Positions 1 to 10,377 of a stretch of DNA of 64,000 nt are shown here, in pieces (positions within the stretch are counted from its first letter, which is position 1; the number at the start of each line of letters is the position of its first letter). The notes under the pieces are model-generated. The model was not told the DNA's origin and did not search any database. It saw only the letters and a list, made by a program, of their open reading frames with translations. The position numbers and the translations under genes were made by a program. The DNA is from Aegilops tauschii subsp. strangulata (lineage: Eukaryota; Streptophyta; Magnoliopsida; Poales; Poaceae), in contig NC_053036.3 of assembly GCF_002575655.3 (NCBI RefSeq), positions 648,231,387 to 648,295,386 of the forward strand. The letters are read 5' to 3'.

Positions 1-2
1 CT

Positions 3-1655
3 GAACGCACTCGACTGGATAACCTCCAGCGGGCTCTCGACGAGCGCGCTCGGCAGCGTATCCCTGATTCCAGTCGACGATAGCTTTTTCCACCTCCACC
101 GCAGGTATATCGTACACCGATTGAAAATCTCACCGCTGGAGCTCGTATAACAGAGTCGATTCAGCCCTCCCAATCGGAGGCTGGCCGCGGACTGATGCAG
201 ATCCGGGCTTTGCTCCGGGCAGCAGGAGAGCAGAATATGGCAGTGTCTCAATCGCGGAACAGGATTCACAGCAGATCTGTGAGGGTGGACACAGTTCAGT
301 CAGCCCACAGCCCAAGATCGCCCCCGAGGCGTGAGGGACGTGAGCCCCGGCAAGATCGGCACAGGAACTATGAGTAGTATGATCATCGACTCGGCCATGA
401 CGACCGTCGTCGAGTGCACACGCCTCCTTCGAGGAGTGGATCGAATGTGCCCCGACAACATGACGACAGACGTGCTCGCAGCGGCGGGCGTGGAGGTCCA
501 GTCAACCCCAGGGAACCGGGCTTTGATGCAAGATCAATTCTTGTTCAAGGTCTGGTGGACAGGAACAGGGCACACCGAGAGGGCCGTGACAGGGATCAAC
601 CGAGTGGCAGCAGAGTTCATGTCTCGGGCCCCGAGTGTTTTGGCAGATCCATCAGAGCTGCGGTGATTCCTCCCAACTTCAGGTTGGCGACTGGAGTCAA
701 CAAGTTCACCGGTGAGTCCAAGCCTGAAACTTGGCTAGAGGATTACCGAGTGGCTGTGCAAATTGGTGGTGGCAATGATGACGTGGCCATGAAGCACCTT
801 CCCTTGATGTTGGAAGGATCGGCCAGAGCATGGTTGACTCAGCTTGCACCGGGCAGTATACACAGCTGGGAAGAGCTCACCCGAGTGTTTGTGAGAACCT
901 TTGAAGGAACTTGCAAGCGACCAGCAGGGCTGACAGAGTTACAACATTGTGTGCAGAAGCCGAGTGAAACTTTGAGGGATTACATCCAGAGATGGACCAC
1001 CTTGCATCATACAGTGGAGAACGTGTCTGAACATCAAGCAGTGTGTGCCTTCAAGGAAGGCGTGAAGTATCGGGAGCTGGTCTTGAAATTCGGGCGGACA
1101 GGGGATATGTCCTTAACTCAGATGATGGAAATAGCCACTCAGTACGCTAACGGAGAAGAGGAAGATCGGCTCCGCAGTGGGAAGAGCAAACCAGTCGGCC
1201 AGGACGCCGGTGGTACTTCCACTCGGAAACAGAAGCGTAAGGCCGAGCCAGCTGCTCCTGGCGAAGCTTTAGCCGTGACCCCAGGAAAGTTTAAGGGGAA
1301 GGCCAAAGGGCCCTGGACCACCAAGAAAGTAAAGGATCAAGCTGGAAATGATGTGTTGGATTTACTGTGCCACATCCATACCAAGAAAGATGAAGATGGC
1401 AATTTCATTTACCCCAAACATACCACTCGACAGTGTCGACTCCTGATCCAACAGTTCCGAGAGAAGCCGTCTGGAGACAAGGATAAAGGGCTGGACAAGA
1501 GTGAGGATAAGGAGGAAGATGATGATGGTTTCCCTAACATCAACTCCACTCTAATGATTTTTGCTGATGTCGAAAGCAAGAGTCGACTGAAAGTTATCAA
1601 CAGAGAGGTGAACATGGTTGCTCCGACAACACCCAGTTATCTGAAGTTGTCTTAG
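3..1655 (+). pseudogene. Gag of the Tat-lineage Gypsy element (broken)
   Basis: One reading frame (positions divisible by 3) is coding-like from the window edge to 1655, broken by TAG at 69-71 and 375-377. The central part (about 664-1140) has a retrotransposon gag domain, with residues such as PETWLEDY, ARAWLTQLAPGSIHSW and the helix-rich stretch after LRDYIQRW. It would form the capsid of the cytoplasmic retroelement particle. The C-terminal part is Lys/Glu rich, with no complete CCHC zinc knuckle visible; only a single CHIH-like motif near 1368 remains. The true start is outside the window. Protease follows in the same frame, after a TAG at 1653-1655. Confidence 0.8.
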
Positions 1656-2338
1656 ACCGCCATCACGTTCGACCATTCTGATCACCCAGCACATATAGCC
1701 ACCCCTGGGAGGCAAGCGTTGGTGGTCGACCCCGTGGTAGAAGGCACTCAACTGACAAAGGTGCTGATGGACGATGGCAGTGGCCTGAACATCCTTTATG
1801 CTGAGACCTTGAAACAGATGGGCATTCTGATGTCCAAGCTGAGAGAAAGCAATATGAGTTTCCATGGTGTTATACCTGGCAAGAAGGCCCAGTCACTCGG
1901 TCAGATCGCCTTGGACATGGTTTTCGGTGATTCGAAGAATTACCGCAAAGAGAAGTTGACATTTGAAGTCGTGGATTTCTAGAGTGCTTATCATGCTATT
2001 CTGGGTAGGCCTGCCTATGCACATTTTATGGCTCGACCATGTTAGTGTACCTCAAATTGAAGATGCCTGGTCCCAGAGGAGTGATCACTATCACTGGCAA
2101 TCGGCAGAAGGCGGAGGAATGCTTTCAGAAGGGTTCCAAAATCGCCGATGCACAAATGGTAGTTGTTGAATTGCAAGAGTACCAGAAGAACGCGGATCCG
2201 AGTGATTTGCTGCGGGCCAAGAAACCTGCTACAGACTCTGCATTTCAGTCGACCAGTGAAACGAAGCCGATTCATATTCACCCGACCGACCCCAATGCTG
2301 CTCCGACTCATATTTCAACGACGCTCGACAGCAAATAG
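1656..2338 (+). pseudogene. Retropepsin-like protease and linker of the Tat-lineage element (broken)
   Basis: The frame continues from gag with a retroviral-type aspartic protease: the active-site region reads VLMDDGSGLNILY, followed by a flap-like stretch and AILGRPAYAHF (the usual ILGRP motif). It would process the Gag-Pol polyprotein. A TAG at 1980-1982 splits the domain and the reading frame shifts near 2040. The downstream linker (from about 2039) is again coding-like but ends in TAG at 2336-2338. Most of these stops look like glutamine codons changed by one C-to-T transition. Confidence 0.72.
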
Positions 2339-3703
2339 GAAGAAGCGCTCATCTAGTTCCTCCGTGAGAACTGGGACATCTTCGCTTGGAAACCTTCTGA
2401 CATGCCAGGTGTACCCAGGGGACTGGCTGAGCACTGTTTGCAGGTCGACCCAAAAGCAAAACCAGTCAAAGAACATCTTCGACGGTCCGCCGTGCAGAAG
2501 AGAAAAGCAATTGGTGAAGAAGTGGCTCGGCTCCTGGCAGCTGAGTTCATCCGAGAGATTTACCACTCCGAGTGGTTAGCCAATGTTGTCATGGTCCCCA
2601 AGAAGGACGACTCACTTCGCATGTGCATTGACTTCAAGCACATCAATCGGGCCTGCCCGAAAGATCATTTTCCTCTGCCCCGCATCGACCAGATTGTCGA
2701 CTCGACTGCGGGGTGTGAGCGACTGTCTTTTCTAGACGCCAATTCCGGGTACCATCAGATCCGTCTGTATGGGCCCGATGAGATAAAAACAGCTTTCATC
2801 ACTCCGTTCCGGTGTTTCTGTTATGTCACCATGCCATTCGGCCTCAAGAACGCCGGAGCCACATTCATGAGGATGATTCAGAAGTGCCTGCTCACTCAAA
2901 TCAACTGGAATGTGGAAGCATATAGGGATGACATCGTGGTTAAGTCACACAAAGGTTCCGACCTGCTGACTGACCTCGCTGAAACCTTTGCCAACTTAAG
3001 AAGGTATGATATCAAGCTAAACCCGTCGAAGTGCACATTCGGAGTCCCAGGTGGGAAATTACTCGGCTTCCTCATTTCCGAACGAGGGATTGATGCAAAC
3101 CCAGAGAAAGTTGGTACCATCCTCCGAATGAAATGCCCTGTGCGCGTACATGACGTTCAGAAGCTCACCGGGTGTTTGGCTGCCTTGAGTCGATTCATTT
3201 CTCGTCTTGGTGAAAAGGCCTTGCCTCTTTACCGACTGATGAAGAGATCTGACAAGTTCGAGTGGACTGACGAAGCTGACGCAGTGTTTGCAGAACTCAA
3301 ATCCCTACTTTCCACCCAGCCGGTGCTCGCCGCCCCAATCAGCAAAGAGCCGTTATTGCTTTATATTGCAGCCACTGGACAAGTTGTCAGTACAGTGCTC
3401 ACGGTCGAGCGAGAAGAAGAAGGAAAGACTTATAAGGTTCAGCGCCCAGTGTACTATCTTTCGAAAGTTTTGACTCCATCCAAGCAGAGATACCCGCACT
3501 ATCAGAAGCTTGTCTATGGAATCTATATGACCTTGAAGAAAGTTGCCCATTATTTTTCTGATCACTCCATTACAGTCGTCAGTGATGCGCCACTGTCTGA
3601 AATTTTGAACAACAGAGATGCAACTGGTCGAGTGGCAAAGTGGGCAATTGAACTCCTTCCTTTAGATATCAAGTTTGAGGCAAAGAAAACTATCAAGTCC
3701 TAA
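2339..3703 (+). pseudogene. Reverse transcriptase plus first RNase H of the Tat-lineage element (broken)
   Basis: The polymerase domain shows VVMVPKKDDSLRMCIDF, LPRIDQIVD, FLDANSGYHQI, AFITPF and FGLKNAGATF. The catalytic motif reads YRDD where the family usually has Y-V/I-D-D. The first RNase H follows from about 3240 (DKFEWTDEADAVFAELK..., RPVYYLSKVL). Together they would copy the RNA genome into DNA inside the particle. A TAG at 2354-2356 precedes the domain and a TAA at 3701-3703 closes the open frame inside the connection to the next domain. Between these the frame is open for 433 residues. Confidence 0.88.
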
Positions 3704-4234
3704 GCAATCGCTGATTTCCTTGCCGAGTGGATTGAGCAGCAACTGCCGACTCAAGTTCACTCAGAGCATTGGACCATGTTCTTCGATGGCTCCAAGATGC
3801 TGAACGGTTCTGGTGCTGGGGTGGTTTTGGTATCCCCCCGAGGAGACAAGCTCAGTTATGTTCTCCAGATTCACTTTGATTCCTCCAACAATGAAGCTGG
3901 ATATGAAGCTCTCCTGTACGGGTTGCGTATGGCCATTTCACTCGGTGTCCGTCGCCTCATGGTCTACGGTGACTCAGATTTAGTGGTTAATCAAGTGATG
4001 AAGGAGTGGGACGTCAGAAGCCCGGCTATGACTGGTTACTGTAATGCAGTGGGAAAGCTGGAAAAAAGGTTTGAGGGGTTAGAGCTCCATCATATACCCC
4101 GACTGAAAAATCAAGCAGCCGATGATTTGGCGAAGATAGGTTCCAAGAGAGAAGTTGTTCCCAGCAACGTGTTTTTGGAGCACATTCATACACCTTCAGT
4201 GCAGGAAGATCCTTTCACTGAAGAGCCCCCATAG
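3704..4234 (+). pseudogene. Second (additional) RNase H domain of the Tat-lineage element
   Basis: Directly after the TAA at 3701-3703 the same frame continues with a complete second RNase H. The four acidic positions are visible: D in FFDGS (about 3781), E in NNEAGYEALLYG, D in YGDSDLVVNQ and D in NQAADDLAKIG. An extra RNase H between the polymerase and integrase is a derived feature of plant Tat elements (established for the lineage). It is the main reason for the Tat assignment. The frame ends at a TAG at 4232-4234. Confidence 0.85.
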
Positions 4235-5550
4235 CCAAAGAGCGCCACCGATCCGACTGAAGTCGAAGTCCCGGCCGTGGTCGACTTGATTATGGAAGTT
4301 TTGGTCATTACTCCCGACTGGACTGTGCCATACATCGCATATATTCTTAGGAAGGAACTCCCAGAGGATGAAGAAGAGGCTCGTCAGATCGTCCGTCGGT
4401 CCAAAGCCTTTACAGTGATAAAAGGGCAGTTGTTCAGGGAAAGTGTGACTGGAGTCTGCCAGAAATGCATAACGCCAGAAGAAGGTCGAGTGATCCTCAA
4501 CGACATCCACTCGGGGACCTGTGGCCACCATGCGTCCTCTCGGACCATCGTGGCCAAAGCATACTGAGCAGGTTTTCATTGGCCACAGGCGAATGAAATG
4601 GCAAAGGAAATAGTGGACAAGTGTGAAGGTTGCCAATTCTACTCCAACATGTCCCACAAGCCTGCGTCTGCTCTAAAGACCATTCCACTCGTCTGGCCTT
4701 TTGCTGTCTGGGGATTAGATATGGTTGGACCTCTGAGGACCGGCAGAAGCGGCTTCACTCATGTGCTGGTGGCAGTCGACAAGTTAACCAAATGGATCGA
4801 AGCCAAGCCTATCAAGAATCTTGAAGCCAGTACTGCTGTCAGTTTTATCAGGGAGTTGACATTCAGATATGGTGTGCCACACAGCATCATCATTGACAAT
4901 GGGTCGAACTTTGATTCTGATGAGTTCAGAGCTTTCTGCGCTTCTCAAGGTACTCGGGTCGACTATGCTTCGGTCGCCCATCCCTAGTCGAATGGACAGG
5001 CTGAAAGAGCAAACGGATTGATTCTCAAGGATCTCAAACCTCAACTCATGCGTGATCTCAAGCATGCGGCAGGCGCTTGGGTCGACGAACTTCCGCTAGT
5101 ACTTTGGGGTCTGAGGACAACTCAAATCGCTCGACTGGAAGAACTCCATTCTTCTTGGTCTACGGAGCCGAAGCTGTTCTTCCGAGTGATTTGCTTCACA
5201 ACGCGCCCCAAGTCGAACTCTTCTCGGAAGCTGAAGCAGAGCAAGCACGGCAAGATGCAGTGGACCTCCTGGAGGAAGAAAGAGAGATGGCCCTGATTCG
5301 GTCGACCATCTATCAGCAAGACCTGCATCGTTTCCATGCCAGAAACGTGAGAGGTTGAGCCTTTCAAGAGGGAGATTTAGTTCTTCGAGTGGATCAGCAA
5401 AAACCACACAAGCTCGCCCCAGCTTGGGAAGGACCCTTCATCGTTACCAAAGTACTTCACAATGGAGCGTACCACCTCTACAACGTCGAACACAGGAGAG
5501 ACGAGCCACGCGCTTGGAACGCGGAGCTGCTCCGCCCGTTTTATACTTGA
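4235..5550 (+). pseudogene. Integrase of the Tat-lineage element (broken)
   Basis: The zinc-binding HHCC region lies at about 4500-4650 (IHSGTCGHH ... CEGCQFYS). The catalytic core has D in WGLDMVGP, D in IIDNGSNF and E in NGQAERANG. The C-terminal part (DLVLRVDQQKPHKLAPAWEGPF ... RPFY) is a typical GPY/F-like end without a chromodomain, as expected for Tat. Breaks: TGA at 4565-4567, TAG at 4985-4987 just before the catalytic E, a frameshift near 5125, and TGA at 5356-5358. Integrase would insert the DNA copy into the host chromosome; this copy cannot encode it. Confidence 0.85.
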
Positions 5551-5674
5551 ACACTCGGTCTGTCGAGCTGTAATAGGAAATACCTGTTTAGTGTGGTTGT
5601 CAAAGACAGAATTTTTTCTAGTTATCTAAATATGATTGCCGTCGAGTATTCTTGTGTCTAAAGTCCCCCAGTGG

Positions 5675-6487
5675 ATGACTTAGCTGCAAATCCGTTTCGC
5701 CTAAGTTTCAAAGAAAAAAATCCTACCGAGTGTAGAGCCAGCCTCTCACTCGGGGGCTTAGCCGCGAATCCGTTTCGCCTAAGATAAAAAAAATCCTACC
5801 GAGTGGTGAGCAAGCCTCTCACTTGGGGGCTTAGCTGCAGTCCAGTACTCGCCTATGTTTGAAAAATCCTACCAAGTGGTGAGCAACCCTCCCACTCGGG
5901 GGCTTAGCTGCAGTCCAGTACTCGCCTAAGTTTGAAAAATCCTACCGAGTGGTGAGCAACCCTCCCACTCGGGGGCTTAGCTGCAGTCCAGTACTCGCCT
6001 AAGTTTGAAAAATCCTACCGAGTGGTGAGCAACCCTCCCACCCGGGGGCTTAGCTGCAGTCCAGTACTCGCCTAAGTTTGAAAAATCCTACCGAGTGGTG
6101 AGCAACCCTCCCACTCGGAGGCTTAGCTGCAGTCCAGTACTCGCCTAAGTTTGAAAAATCCTACCGAGTGGTGAGAAACCCTCCCACTCGGGGGCTTAGC
6201 TGCAGTCCAGTACTCGCCTAAGTTTGAAAAATCCAACCGAGTGGTGAGCAACCCTCCCACCCGGGGGCTTAGCTGCAGTCCAGTACTCGCCTAAGTTTGA
6301 AAAATCCTACCGAGTGGTGAGCAACCCTCCCACTCGGGGGCTTAGCTGCAGTCCAGTACTCGCCTAAGTTTGAAAAATCCTACCGAGTGGTGAGCCACCC
6401 TCCCACTCGGAGGCTTAGCTGCAGTCCAGTACTCGCCTAAGATTTAAAAATCCTACCGAGTGGTGAGCAACCCTCCCACTCGGGGGC
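5675..6487 (+). repeat. 73-bp tandem repeat array (left part)
   Basis: From 5831 to 6487 there are exactly nine 73-bp units, each containing TTAGCTGCAGTCCAGTACTC and the phrases CCTACCGAGTGGTGAG and CTCCCACTCGGGGGC. Two more diverged units precede them (from about 5675). The array lies in the 3' non-coding part of the Tat element, just after integrase. It is cut at 6487 by the Sabrina-type insertion and resumes at 14829. Confidence 0.95.
6483..6487. repeat. Target-site duplication GGGGC, left copy
   Basis: GGGGC immediately precedes the TG of the 5' LTR at 6488 and recurs at 14824-14828 directly after the CA of the 3' LTR. Removing the insertion and one copy restores the 73-bp repeat phase. 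Confidence 0.93.
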
Positions 6488-8067
6488 TGATACGTCTCCA
6501 ACGTATCTATAATTTTTGATTGCTCCATGCTATATTATCTATTGTTTTGGACTATATTGGGCTTTATTTTCCACTTTTATATTACTTTTGGGACTAACCT
6601 ATTAACCGGAGGCCCAGCCCAGAATTGCTGTTTTTTGCCTATTTCAGTGTTTCCAAGAAACGGAATATCAAACGGAGTCCAATCGGAATGAAACCTTCGG
6701 GAACGTGATTTTCTCATCAGATAAGATCCAGGAGACTTGGACCCTCGGTCAAGAAAGGAGGGAGGCGGCCACGAGGGTGGAGGGCGCCCCCCCTAGGGCG
6801 CGCCCCTGCCTCGTGGGCCCCCCGAAGCTCCACCGACGTACTCCTTCCTCCTATATATACCTACGTACCCCCGACAGATCAGATACGGAGCCAAAACCCT
6901 AATTCCACCGCCGCAACTTTCTGTATCCACGAGATCCCATCTTGGGGCCTATTCCGGAGCTCCGCCGGAAGGGGATTCCACCATGGAGGGCTTCTACATC
7001 ATCACCATAGCCTCTCCGATGAAGTGTGAGTAGTTTACTTCAGAACTTCGGGTCCATAGCTAGTAGCTAGATGGCTTCTTCTCTCTTTTTGGATCTCAAT
7101 ACAATGTTCTCCCCCTCTCTCGTGGAGATCTATTCGATATAATCTTCTTTTTGCGGTGTGTTGTTGAGACCGATGAATTGTGGGTGTATGATCAAGATTA
7201 TCTATGAGCAATATTTGAATCTTCTCTGAATTCTTTTATGTATGATTGAGTTATCTTTGCAAGTCTCTTTGAATTATCCGTTTGGTTTGGCCAACTAGAT
7301 TGGTAGTTCTTGCAATGGGAGAAGTGTTTAGCTTTGGGTTCGATCTTGCGGTGTCCTTACCCAGTGACAGAAAGGGTTGCAAGGCACGTATTGTATTGTT
7401 GCCATCGAGGATAACAAGATGGGGTATTTATCATATTGCATGAATTTATTCCTCTACATCATGTCATCTTGCTTAAGGCGTTACTCTGTTTTCATTAACT
7501 TAATACTCTAGATGCATGTTGGATAGCGGTCGATGAGTGGAGTAATAGTAGTAGATGCAGGCAGGAGTCGGTCTACTTGTCTCGGACGTGATGCCTATAT
7601 ACATGATCATACCTAGATATTCTCATAACTATGCTCAATTCTGTCAATTGCTCAACAGTAATTCGTTCACCCACCATAAAATACTTATGCTCTTGAGAGA
7701 AGCCACTAGTGAAATCTATGGCCCCCGGGTCTATTTCCATCGTATTAATCTTCCTACGCTTTATTATTGCTTTGCTCTTTACTTTGCCTTTTATTTTACT
7801 TTGCATCTTTATACCAAAAAAATACCAAAAATATTATCTATCATCTCTATCAGATCTCACTCTCGTAAGTGACCGTGAAGGGATTGACAACCCCTATTCG
7901 CGTTGGTTGCGAGGAGTTATTTGCTTTGTGTAGGTACGAGGGACTTGCGCGTGGTCTCCTACTGGATTGATACCTTGGTTCTCAAAAACTGAGGGAAATA
8001 CTTACGCTACTCTGTTGCATCATCCTCTCCTCTTCGGGGAAAACCAACGCAAGCTCAAGACGTAGCA
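6488..8067 (+). repeat. 5' LTR of the Sabrina-type element
   Basis: Starts TGATACGTCTCC and ends GACGTAGCA. A TATA-like stretch (CCTATATATACC, about 6850-6861) is a plausible promoter for the genomic transcript. Same length as the 3' LTR at 13244-14823. Confidence 0.95.
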
Positions 8068-8078
8068 AGAAGGATTTC

Positions 8079-8091
8079 TGGCGCCGTTGCC
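8079..8091 (+). other. Primer-binding site, tRNA-Asp type
   Basis: TGGCGCCGTTGCC begins 11 bases after the 5' LTR and is complementary to the 3' end of plant tRNA-Asp(GUC) (from memory of that tRNA). The match then breaks down (CAGAGG where CGGGG would be expected). This primer is usual for Athila/Tat-type elements. Confidence 0.8.
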
Positions 8092-8298
8092 AGAGGGTCT
8101 ACGCAAAAGTCAACATACCAAGTACCCATCACAATCCCTTATCTCTCGCATTACATTATTTGTCATTTGCCTCTCGTTTTCCTCTCCCCCACTTCACCCT
8201 TGCCGTTTTATTTGCCTCTCATTCCCAATCTCCTCCTCTCTTTCCGTTTGCCTTTTTCTCGTTCACTTGTTTGCTTGTGTGTTGGATTACTTGTTGCC

Positions 8299-10377
8299 AT
8301 GGCACAAGATAATACCAAATTGTGTGACTTTACTAATACCAACAATAATGATTTCCTTAGTACTCCGATTGCTCCTCTTAATGATACTGAGTCTTGTGAA
8401 ATCAACACTGCTTTGCTGAATCTTGTTATGAAAGATCAATTCGCCGACCTTCCTAGTGCAGATGCCGCTACTCATCTAAACAATTTTGTTGATTTGTGTG
8501 ATATGCAAAAGAAGAAACATACGGACAATGATGTTGTTAAATTGAAGTTATTTCCTTTTTCAATTAGAGATCGTGCTATGGTTTGGTTTTCGTCTTTGCC
8601 TAAAAATAGTATTGATTCTTGGAACAAGTGCAAAGATGCTTTTATCTCTAAGTATTTTCCTCCCGCTAAGATCATCACTCTTAGGAACGATATTATGAAT
8701 TTTAAACAACTTGATCATGAGCATGTTGCCCAAGTTTGGGAAAGAATGAAATTAATGATTCGCAATTGCCCTACTCATGGTTTGAATTTATGGATGATCA
8801 TACAAAATTTTTATGCCGGTTTGAACTTTGCTTCTAGAAATCTCTTAGATTCGGCTGTGGGGGGCACTTTGATGGAAATCACATTAGGAGATGCTACGAA
8901 ACTTTTTGATAATATTATGGCTAACTATTCTCAATGGCACACCGAAAGATCTTCTAGTAAAAAAGTGCATGCTATAGAAGAAATCAATGTTTTGAGTGGA
9001 AAGATGGATGAACTTATGAAATTATTTGCTACTAAGAGTGTTTCTTCTGATCCTAATGATATGCCTTTGTCCACTTTGATTGAGAATAATAATGAATCTA
9101 TGGATGTGAATTTTGTTGGTGGGAATAATTTTGGTAACAACACGTATAGAGGGAATTTTAATCCTAGGACTTATCCTAGTAATCCTTCTAGTAATTATGG
9201 AAATTCCTACAACAACTCTGATGGAAATTTTAATAAGATGCCCTTCGAATTTGGGAATAGTGTTAAAGAGTTTACGAATTCACAAAAGAATTTTAATACT
9301 TTGCTTGAAGAGAAATTACTTAAAGTTGATGAATTGGCTAGGAACGTTGATAGAATTTCTCTTGATGTTGATTCTTTAAAGCTTATATCTATTCCTCCTA
9401 AGCATGATATCAATGAGTCTCTCAAAGCCATGAGAATTTCCATTGATGAGTGCAAGGAAAGAACCGCTAAGATGCGTGCTATGAAAGATGCCTTTATTAA
9501 AGCGTGTTCTTCCAATTTCCATGAAAATCAAGATGAAGATCTAAAAGTTATTGATGTGTCTCCCATTAAATCCTTGTTTTGCAATATGAATCTTGATAAT
9601 GGTGAGATTGAATATGATTCACCTTTGCCTAGAAGGCGTTCCAAAAATTCGGAATTTTTAGATCTTGATGCAAAAATTGGTAAAAGTGAGATTGAAGAGA
9701 CCGATACTCTAGATAATAAATTTACTATTGCGGACTTCAAGGAATTTGATTATGATAATTGCTCTTTAGAAAGTTGTATTTCCTTGCTGCAATCCGTTGT
9801 TAATTCTCCTCATGCTTATAGTCAAAATAAAGCTTTTACCAAACATATCGTTGATGCCTTGATGCAATCTTATGATGAAAAACTTAATTTGGAAGTTTCT
9901 ATACCTAGAAAACTTAATGATGAGTGGGAACCTACTATAAAGATTAGAATTAAAGATTTTGAGTGTTTTGCTTTGTGTGATCTGGGTGCTAGTGTTTCCA
10001 CGATACCGAAAACTTTATGTGATATTCTAGGTTTCCATGATCTTGAAGATTGCTCTTTAAATTTGCACCTTGCGGATTCCACCATTAAAAAGCCAATGGG
10101 AAGGATCAATGATGTCCTCATTGTTGCAAATAGAAATTTGGTGCCCGTAGATTTTATCGTTCTTGATATAGATTGCAATCTTGCTTGTCCTATTATTCTT
10201 GGTAGACCTTTCCTTAGAACGATTGGTGCAATTATTGATATGAAGGAAGGGAATATTAGATTCCAATTTCCATTAAATAAAGGCATGGAACACTTTCCAA
10301 GAAAGAAAGTCAAATTACCTTATGAATCTATTATGAGAGCCACCTATGGATTTCCCATCAAAGATGGCACTACTTAG
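8299..10377 (+). CDS. Gag-protease polyprotein of the Sabrina-type element
   Basis: An uninterrupted ORF of 692 residues starts at the ATG at 8299 (context GTTGCCATGG). The same frame is open upstream, but without a better start. Residues about 60-190 form a retrotransposon gag domain (AMVWFSSLPKNSIDSWNKC...FISKYFPPAK). An Asn/Gly-rich middle follows, then a long charged, helix-rich part. The C-terminal ~130 residues form a retropepsin-like domain with CDLGASVSTIP at the active-site position (S/T-G replaced by L-G) and PIILGRPFLRTIGA. It would build particles and possibly process them. The ORF is fully open even though pol is absent and the LTRs have diverged, so the copy is either young or was under constraint until recently. 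Confidence 0.9.
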   Translation: MAQDNTKLCDFTNTNNNDFLSTPIAPLNDTESCEINTALLNLVMKDQFADLPSADAATHLNNFVDLCDMQKKKHTDNDVVKLKLFPFSIRDRAMVWFSSLPKNSIDSWNKCKDAFISKYFPPAKIITLRNDIMNFKQLDHEHVAQVWERMKLMIRNCPTHGLNLWMIIQNFYAGLNFASRNLLDSAVGGTLMEITLGDATKLFDNIMANYSQWHTERSSSKKVHAIEEINVLSGKMDELMKLFATKSVSSDPNDMPLSTLIENNNESMDVNFVGGNNFGNNTYRGNFNPRTYPSNPSSNYGNSYNNSDGNFNKMPFEFGNSVKEFTNSQKNFNTLLEEKLLKVDELARNVDRISLDVDSLKLISIPPKHDINESLKAMRISIDECKERTAKMRAMKDAFIKACSSNFHENQDEDLKVIDVSPIKSLFCNMNLDNGEIEYDSPLPRRRSKNSEFLDLDAKIGKSEIEETDTLDNKFTIADFKEFDYDNCSLESCISLLQSVVNSPHAYSQNKAFTKHIVDALMQSYDEKLNLEVSIPRKLNDEWEPTIKIRIKDFECFALCDLGASVSTIPKTLCDILGFHDLEDCSLNLHLADSTIKKPMGRINDVLIVANRNLVPVDFIVLDIDCNLACPIILGRPFLRTIGAIIDMKEGNIRFQFPLNKGMEHFPRKKVKLPYESIMRATYGFPIKDGTT

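Noticed and set aside
5831..6487. Regular 73-bp units looking like a CRISPR-style array
   Set aside because: Units are contiguous with no unique spacers, and the DNA is plant nuclear.
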